Positions 9,601-12,979 of a stretch of 12,979 bases of DNA are shown piece after piece (position 1 is the stretch's first letter; every line of letters starts with the position of its first letter). The notes under the pieces are model-generated. The model was not told the origin of the DNA. It worked only from the letters and a program-made list of their open reading frames with translations, and ran no database searches. The stretch comes from Phoronis ovalis. Its lineage: Eukaryota > Phoronida > Phoronidae. The stretch lies in NCBI GenBank assembly GCA_028565635.1, contig JAOXYB010041271.1, forward strand, positions 1 through 12,979. The letters are read 5' to 3'. A program made the position numbers and the translations under genes.

Positions 9601-11464
9601 GTGATTTGAGTGTGTGATATGTTTTATTATTTAAAATGTTCTTGTCTTCTTGGATCATGAATGCCATTTGAATTAGTATCAGTTGTGAGGATGTCATATC
9701 TTTTCTAAAATGGGCTAGTTGAGAAATGAGAGGTTTTACCACCTTTATATTTTGTACAGCATAGGTAAAAAATATAGATCAGTTTAATTTTGACATGGAA
9801 AACTTCCAGTATGGCCAAGTGTGGCAGCCCAATTTATTCCTAACCTCCTAAGGTAAGTTGTGAGATGGGTATCTGTCAGTCAGTGGAGACATTTTGTAAT
9901 TTATAAACATATTGATAACAGCATGGTTTATATTTGTATCCAATTAATCAATTTTGTTTATCATCCAATGATGTCACATAGAGAACTGAAGAAAAAGATG
10001 AAGCAATGTGAGGATTAGGTCAGCATTCAGTGCATTCTACACATATACTTGGAAGAATATATCAGTGCATTATATCATTTCATTGACATGCTCAACACTG
10101 ATGAATGTATAAAACATAAGCTAGTTCCACTTTTAACAGGTTGCTGAACAACTTATTAACCCTTTTGGTGAAGATGATGATGATTTTGAAACAAATTATA
10201 TGATTGACAGAAACATTCAGGTAAGTTTTCTTACATGCAAAACTGCTTGATGTGCTAAGGCAGACATAACTAAATAGATGTACATGTACGTCAATTCCAT
10301 GATTAGAGTAGTTTTAATCAACTTTTATTGAGCAAAGACAGCTTTTAATGAAGTAACGGTAACATTCGTACTGGCTAGTAAAAAGACTCGGGACTCCTGT
10401 TTACAATGAAATATTTGCTTCATTAGGTGTCTCTGTTAGCTGTAGATGACATGTACATGTCATATCCTGACATGCAGCGAGATGCATTCTGGGATGATGC
10501 CGAGGCTGTACTACCATATACCAAATCATCACTTAGTTACCAAAAGGGACCAATTCTGGGATCTACAGCAAATCTCAAGTAAGATAAGATTGTGTCAAAA
10601 AGATAAGACAAATTAGTGTCAAAGCTTGGTACCAAAGTTTATTTGCTCAAATTTTTAATCCTATGCTAAAAAGTATGCTGTTGATAATTCACTTTCATTT
10701 ATGGATATATGATGTAATTTTCTGTTTTTCTTTTTAGTTTTGACAATCAGGATAATCAATTTGTGATGTCAATGGAAACTATCCAGGAGAATCAGCCATT
10801 TGGAATATCAAATTTCAATTCACATTTGACTGTAAATGAACCACCTTCATCTCCAAGAAAACTGAGTCGTTTGCACTTGAATCTCCTGGAAGGAACAAAA
10901 ACTATGTCTCCATTTTTTGGTCGACGCAGTTCTTTATCAAGCATGCGGAAAGATAGCATGAATGATAGCAAAACAGATCTAGGGTCTTGTAGCATAGCTA
11001 GTAATCTCAAGGACTACTGGTGCAAAGTTGCACACACTCCACCAGATTTGTCAACACCTGGATCAGATATATATCGTACAAGAAGCCGTAGTTTTGGGTC
11101 AAACCATGATGAAGTATCAAATTTGAAATATAAAGGGAGGAAACAGGACTCTAGTAAATATGAAGTATGTGAAGTGAAACAAATGGGTAAAGGTAGTATT
11201 AACAGTCTTAATAACTGCTATAAACCAGTAGCTGACAGTGGCTCCAGATGCTTAACTAGCGAGGCCTTAACTGAAAGCACATTTGGATCTGACTGTGTTA
11301 GAATTCGTGTTGAGTTTAACACTGATGGAGAAGAAATTTACTTACCTGACACTGACGAAAATCAAAGCACAGTGAACAGTCTTACACCTCTAATTACTGC
11401 AGATGATACGGACATAGCTGAATATGTTCAGGATAGAATGTCAGTGGTAAATAACAGATGTTAA
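3433..11464 (+). CDS. BEST: Bestrophin family Ca2+-activated anion channel, complete, nine coding exons
   Basis: Bestrophins form homopentameric channels for chloride, bicarbonate and other anions, gated by cytosolic Ca2+. Joining 3433-3611, 4681-4815, 6677-6843, 7321-7475, 8399-8476, 8775-8927, 10140-10220, 10427-10578 and 10738-11464 gives 1827 nt, or 608 residues plus TAA, with no internal stop and GT-AG at every intron. Visible hallmarks are the N-terminal [13 protein letters not shown], the neck [10 protein letters not shown] with Ile76, Phe80 and Phe84, RWWNQY, aperture Ile205, [11 protein letters not shown] (228-238), YPGHE, the acidic clasp GEDDDDFE (299-306) and VSLLAVD after it. Human BEST1 is about 585 residues, so the length fits. 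The start is chosen because it matches the family N-terminus and has A at -3. The exact relation to vertebrate BEST1-4 cannot be decided here; an invertebrate co-orthologue is likely, so the symbol names the family only. Confidence 0.96.
3612..4680 (+). other. Intron 1 of the bestrophin gene
   Basis: This intron of 1069 bp opens with GTAAGT and closes with TTTTTTTACTTCAG. It is AT-rich; I see no repeat family, RNA gene or coding block in it on either strand. Confidence 0.9.
4681..4815 (+). CDS. BEST: Bestrophin coding exon 2 (residues 60-105), pore neck
   Basis: Encodes the pore-lining second helix. [10 protein letters not shown] puts Ile76, Phe80 and Phe84 at the narrow hydrophobic neck, and RWWNQY and IPWPDR are family signatures. 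The exon follows the acceptor TTTACTTCAG and ends GACAG-GTAAGA, again with two bases of the last codon (Arg105). One leucine-asparagine-isoleucine stretch differs from the human ENLPWPD wording without changing length. Confidence 0.95.
5014..6545. repeat. Degenerate tandem repeat array in intron 2 (units about 140-330 bp)
   Basis: A signature 'ataac/tagcttcag...gatcagcttcatatttg' recurs at about 5014, 5156, 5384, 5941, 6269 and, cut short, 6531. It is followed in most copies by 'ggtacagg', 'aggtcaaa', 'caatatggcca' and 'ccatgtttgtt'. Longer copies add 'gcaccactt...gaaagatga' (6091-6113 and 6420-6440), 'tattaggctaggtgacatttt' (near 6170 and 6480) and 'tgacatttttca' (5348 and 6232). Unit lengths are about 142, 231, 328 and 262 bp; the third unit is split by the inserted element at 5434-5908. 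The array probably arose by duplication of a dispersed repeat; another copy lies in intron 6. I do not recognise the family by name. Confidence 0.8.
5434..5908. mobile_element. Non-autonomous inverted-repeat DNA transposon (MITE-like), 475 bp
   Basis: The ends are inverted repeats of 47 bp (5434-5480 and 5862-5908) that differ at only two positions, starting CAGTCTG and ending CAGACTG. The interior has no coding potential, so movement would need a transposase from elsewhere. The flanks read GGTACAGG (one G before the left end) and GTTACAGG (right after the right end), a plausible 8-bp target duplication with one change and an extra G. An 8-bp duplication and CAG ends would fit the hAT superfamily, but the TIR is long for that group. 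The high TIR identity suggests it is much younger than the diverged array around it. Confidence 0.8.
6677..6843 (+). CDS. BEST: Bestrophin coding exon 3 (residues 105-161)
   Basis: Encodes cytosolic helices after the neck: the ADERGR turn, [27 protein letters not shown] and DHVVESG, all matching the bestrophin pattern. The acceptor is TTGCTTTTAG; only a start at 6677 completes Arg105 and keeps frame. The donor is CAG-GTTATG, which lacks the usual A at +3 and AGT at +4 to +6. It is nevertheless the only nearby GT that joins exon 4 in frame, forming Gly161. Without splicing the frame stops at 6897-6899. Confidence 0.93.
6844..7320 (+). other. Intron 3 of the bestrophin gene
   Basis: This 477-bp intron has a weak donor (GTTATG) and a good acceptor (TATCTCTGCCTACAG). 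The first 130 bases are less AT-rich and contain a 48-codon open frame (6908-7054), but the flanking exons already join perfectly to the bestrophin pattern, so there is no need for an extra exon here. Confidence 0.88.
7321..7475 (+). CDS. BEST: Bestrophin coding exon 4 (residues 161-212), cytosolic aperture
   Basis: Encodes the [12 protein letters not shown] linker, the third membrane-associated segment [12 protein letters not shown] (181-192), and [10 protein letters not shown]. Ile205 lies at the position of the lower cytosolic constriction in human BEST1. The acceptor is CTGCCTACAG; the donor is GAT-GTAAGA, phase 0. The frame stays open for 53 codons beyond the donor to a TAG at 7635-7637, so an unspliced transcript would yield a truncated protein with a leucine/glutamine-rich end. 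Confidence 0.95.
7476..8398 (+). other. Intron 4 of the bestrophin gene
   Basis: This 923-bp intron starts with GTAAGA and ends with TTAATTTTTCAG. Its first 150 bases hold a 21-bp minisatellite; the remainder is AT-rich with nothing recognisable. Confidence 0.88.
7534..7625. repeat. 21-bp minisatellite with TGCAGAAT core
   Basis: TGCAGAAT begins at 7534, 7555, 7576, 7597 and 7612. Spacing is 21, 21, 21 and 15 bp, all multiples of three. In the exon 4 frame the repeat reads as a heptad, [24 protein letters not shown]. Four of the cores are preceded by T or C-rich bases, so each resembles a 3' splice acceptor (TTGCAG or CTGCAG). It lies within the intron if the donor after 7475 is used. Confidence 0.75.
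8399..8476 (+). CDS. BEST: Bestrophin coding exon 5 (residues 213-238)
   Basis: Exactly 26 codons, phase 0 on both sides. Encodes [11 protein letters not shown] and the strongly conserved [12 protein letters not shown] that enters the fourth membrane helix; Phe227-Asp228-Trp229 matches the human Tyr-Asp-Trp. The acceptor is TTTTTCAG, the donor CAG-GTACTA. Confidence 0.95.
8775..8927 (+). CDS. BEST: Bestrophin coding exon 6 (residues 239-289), last membrane helices
   Basis: Fifty-one codons, phase 0 at both ends. Encodes the hydrophobic [16 protein letters not shown], an extracellular loop with [11 protein letters not shown], and the final membrane helix [14 protein letters not shown]. All are recognisable bestrophin signatures. 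The acceptor is TTATTTTAG, the donor AAG-GTATAT. Confidence 0.95.
9479..9620. repeat. Small foldback-like structure in intron 6
   Basis: ATATGACACACTCA (9479-9492) pairs with TGAGTGTGTGATAT (9607-9620) at 13 of 14 positions. Between them a 21-bp sequence beginning GTTCTAAAAATT occurs twice in direct order (9500-9520 and 9566-9586; 19 of 21 identical), around a palindromic ATATTTAAATAT. It may be the remnant of a short transposable element; no target duplication was identified. Confidence 0.45.
9743..9900. repeat. Diverged solo copy of the intron 2 repeat
   Basis: The order 'tattttgtacag', 'agatcagttt', 'attttgacatggaaaacttc', 'cagtatggcca', then 'gagacatttt' mirrors the 'tatttggtacag ... aggtcaaa ... 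ttttgatc ... caatatggcca ... gtgacatttt' order of the array units in intron 2. It shows that the repeat is dispersed and not confined to the array. Confidence 0.5.
10140..10220 (+). CDS. BEST: Bestrophin coding exon 7 (residues 290-316), Ca2+ clasp
   Basis: Twenty-seven codons, phase 0 at both ends. [19 protein letters not shown] carries Gln293, Asn296, Asp301 and Asp304, the Ca2+-binding residues of the bestrophin clasp, all present. MIDRNIQ follows with Asp312. The acceptor is TTTTAACAG, the donor CAG-GTAAGT. A functional Ca2+ sensor is therefore expected. Confidence 0.96.
10427..10578 (+). CDS. BEST: Bestrophin coding exon 8 (residues 317-367), start of the cytosolic tail
   Basis: [16 protein letters not shown] continues the conserved core around the clasp. 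It ends in [22 protein letters not shown], which lines up without gaps with the human segment between PPYT and GSTFN, a region linked to autoinhibition in vertebrate bestrophins. The acceptor is TGCTTCATTAG; the donor is CAA-GTAAGA, leaving two bases (AA) of Asn367. Confidence 0.94.
10738..11464 (+). CDS. BEST: Bestrophin coding exon 9 (residues 367-608), divergent C-terminal tail
   Basis: The acceptor TTTTTCTTTTTAG leads into NFDNQDNQF and 242 residues of cytosolic tail ending with TAA. The tail is serine-rich and likely disordered. It has basic patches, a PKA-like RRSSL (429-433), several SP/TP sites (PSSPRK, TMSPFF, HTPP, STPG) and, near the end, [11 protein letters not shown] (VEFN at 558-561), which resembles the VEFN motif in the human BEST1 tail. 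Elsewhere similarity fades, as is usual for bestrophin tails. GTG at 10763 is internal, not a start. Confidence 0.93.
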
Positions 11465-11835
11465 TTCTGTAGTCAGACTTGAACTCTCTCATTGTGGCAG
11501 GTTCTATCTGACAATAGTCTCCTTACAAGCAAGAAATAACCTTGGATGCCACTACAACAGATTGACAGCAATCAAAATTTCGCAAACTATTTATTTTGTA
11601 GTAACCGGTCCACTGCTTCTTAGCTTTCATTTTCATATCCCAATTCACTTTGATGCCTCCCCATTGTGTGTGACATTCAGTGAGTGTACTTTTCGTTTTA
11701 GAAAATGTTCTTAAAGAAACTACCATAATGCAAAATAATATTTATTCTGTATAATGACAAAATGCTCTAGAATGTTGTATATGTATCAAGTAGGTAATGT
11801 TTCTTAAAATAAAAAATTCTTGAGTTGATTTTAAA
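11465..11835 (+). other. Bestrophin 3' UTR
   Basis: An AT-rich untranslated stretch runs from the stop codon to the expected cleavage region 15-25 bases past the AATAAA at 11808. A minus-strand frame of 67 codons inside it has no recognisable content. The exact end is an estimate. Confidence 0.65.
11808..11813 (+). terminator. Polyadenylation signal of the bestrophin gene
   Basis: AATAAA lies about 345 nt after the stop codon and is followed by a GT-rich and T-rich stretch (11839-11880, including TGGTTGTTATGG and TTGTTGTGTGTTTGG), as expected for a downstream cleavage-stimulation element. Confidence 0.75.
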
Positions 11836-12904
11836 ACTATTCTGGTTGTTATGGCATTATTTAATTTTGTTGTGTGTTTGGCCATGTTAGTATATTTTCA
11901 TAGTATTCATTAACAAGGCCATAGCATTACTGCCTATTTTGACCTTGAGGTCAAAATGGTCATGTAAAGGTCAACTCTTAGGTTCAAATTATTGAGGAAC
12001 ATTCCAAAAAGATTGTATTATATAACACTTAGGTAATTTCATTTATTTGTTATGATATGTATCTATTATTTACAAATAATCATTACAAATTAATTTTGAA
12101 ATTTACAAAAATTTAAATGCTACAAGTTAAGATGCAAATTGAGAATTCTGAGTTCTACATTAGAATGCACATTCCTTACTTTAAATTTAGCCCTTAGAAG
12201 CAGTTATTATGATACCAGATATTTCAAATCAATTTTTGTCTTGATTTGCCTATAAAACATGTTTTATGATACCAGATGTTTTAAGCCAATTGCAGTTGTT
12301 ATCAGATTAGGTTTAAAAATATAACAAAGCTTTATAGACTAGACAGCCTTTCAGGGTTGCTGCTATTGACCTTTATAAATGTTACATGACCTTATGTTTA
12401 TATTACAAAACTCTACATCTATAAAACAAGGTTCAAAGAAAGATAAGCTCATCCATAATGTTACGTAACGGTTGGAAAAAGTACAAAGGAATACCTTATA
12501 AATAATAGTTCATAATTTTTTACAGATATGAATTATGAATGTTGGGATTAGACATATGCTATACAATTATGGAAGGGTTAATTGAAAATATGTTATATAT
12601 AGTGGGATAAACTAAACAGAACTCCTTATTCAGACCTTTAAAGTTTAAAACAAGATAGTTCAATGTATCATCATATGTCCAATGCTCCATCTGGTAAGAG
12701 AATGTCATCCTTCAGGGATGGGATATTCATTCACTGCTCTAAAAACAACATTCCTATCACCATAGGTGATCTTGTTTACATTTAAACTCAAATTTAAAAT
12801 TTGTGTGCACTTGTAGTTCATAATACAGGTTGTAATACTGGTATGTGGCTTTAACTATGCTCTGTAGAAATTACAAATACTCAAATAACATCACTAATGT
12901 TGTA
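11836..12904. other. AT-rich intergenic spacer downstream of the gene
   Basis: No open frame with recognisable content and no RNA gene. A cluster of AGGTCA-like half-sites lies at 11940-11973. A 14-bp direct repeat (TTATGATACCAGAT) occurs at 12207-12220 and 12264-12277 with partly similar flanks. Otherwise unremarkable. Confidence 0.6.
11940..11973. promoter_or_regulatory. Cluster of nuclear-receptor-like AGGTCA half-sites
   Basis: TGACCT (11940-11945) and AGGTCA (11948-11953) form an everted pair, and a third AGGTCA sits at 11968-11973. TGACCTTGA is the reverse complement of TCAAGGTCA, the extended half-site bound by ERR and NR5A-type receptors. The place, just past the gene, gives no independent support for function; TGACCTTG-like phrases also occur in the intron 2 repeat. 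Confidence 0.2.
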
Positions 12905-12979
12905 CTAGCCGATACCCGTAAAATTACGGGCAATAATGAGGGTTACATAAAATTGGAATAGCTATCTAACTGAACAATC
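12905..12979 (-). mobile_element. Putative 3' terminus of a Helitron, running off the right edge
   Basis: Read on the minus strand, a perfect 7-bp-stem hairpin (CCCGTAA, TT, TTACGGG; 12915-12930) is followed after six bases by CTAG and then T. This is the canonical Helitron 3' end: a GC-rich hairpin, a short spacer, CTRR, and insertion before a T. Only 75 bp are in the window, so neither the 5' TC end nor any Rep/helicase coding region can be seen. It may be a non-autonomous copy. Confidence 0.45.

Larger units (their letters stand above)
8928..10139 (+). other. Intron 6 of the bestrophin gene
   Basis: This 1212-bp intron begins GTATAT and ends CCACTTTTAACAG. It contains an AT-rich inverted and direct repeat structure (9471-9632) and one diverged copy of the intron 2 repeat (about 9743-9900). 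No coding block was recognised. Confidence 0.88.

Noticed and set aside
10792-11010. 72-codon minus-strand frame
   Set aside because: Shadow of exon 9 on the opposite strand, without its own features.
10763-11464. A separate 233-residue gene starting at GTG 10763
   Set aside because: It is the open part of bestrophin exon 9; an acceptor at 10737 and frame continuity with exon 8 explain it, and GTG is not a likely eukaryotic start.
11978-11990. GGTTCAAATT resembling a tRNA or SINE B box
   Set aside because: No matching A box at the right distance and no cloverleaf could be drawn.
1-12979. A prokaryotic or viral defence system, CRISPR array or gene cluster
   Set aside because: The window has a spliced metazoan gene, no regularly spaced repeat-spacer array and no second recognisable protein gene.

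Overview
The window looks like nuclear DNA of an animal. It is AT-rich throughout and carries one nine-coding-exon gene on the + strand with GT-AG introns, long spacers and intronic repeats. There is no operon structure, no Shine-Dalgarno spacing and no long uninterrupted ORF. The gene is a bestrophin, a Ca2+-activated anion channel. The divergent tail, small AT-rich introns and repeat style suggest an invertebrate, perhaps a mollusc or other lophotrochozoan, but that placement is only a guess.

Layout. Positions 1-87 may be the last 28 codons of an unrecognised upstream gene; a possible poly(A) signal lies at 689-694. From 88 to about 3296 I see no convincing protein gene, only a (GTCAA)4 tract, a hairpin, and an 18-nt candidate microexon at 2874-2891. 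A good acceptor at 3295-3296 probably opens the exon that carries the bestrophin start at 3433. Coding exons are 3433-3611, 4681-4815, 6677-6843, 7321-7475, 8399-8476, 8775-8927, 10140-10220, 10427-10578 and 10738-11464. They join in frame to 1827 nt, a 608-residue protein. The 3' UTR has an AATAAA at 11808-11813. The rest is AT-rich intergenic DNA, ending in what looks like a minus-strand Helitron 3' terminus that runs off the right edge.

The protein aligns without gaps to human BEST1 (as I remember it) over about the first 367 residues. The Ca2+ clasp (Ala10, Gln293, Asn296, Asp301, Asp304), the neck (Ile76, Phe80, Phe84) and the aperture Ile205 fall at identical residue numbers. Introns 3 to 8 fall at the coding positions I recall for human BEST1 (481, 636, 714, 867, 948, 1100). 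The C-terminal 240 residues are divergent except for a VEFN motif.

The most unusual DNA is in the introns. Intron 2 holds a degenerate tandem array (units about 140-330 bp) interrupted by a 475-bp element with 47-bp terminal inverted repeats. Intron 4 begins with a 21-bp minisatellite that stays in frame with exon 4. Intron 6 has a stray copy of the intron 2 repeat. I found no evidence of a new multi-gene system; the window is essentially one conserved channel gene plus transposon-derived sequence.
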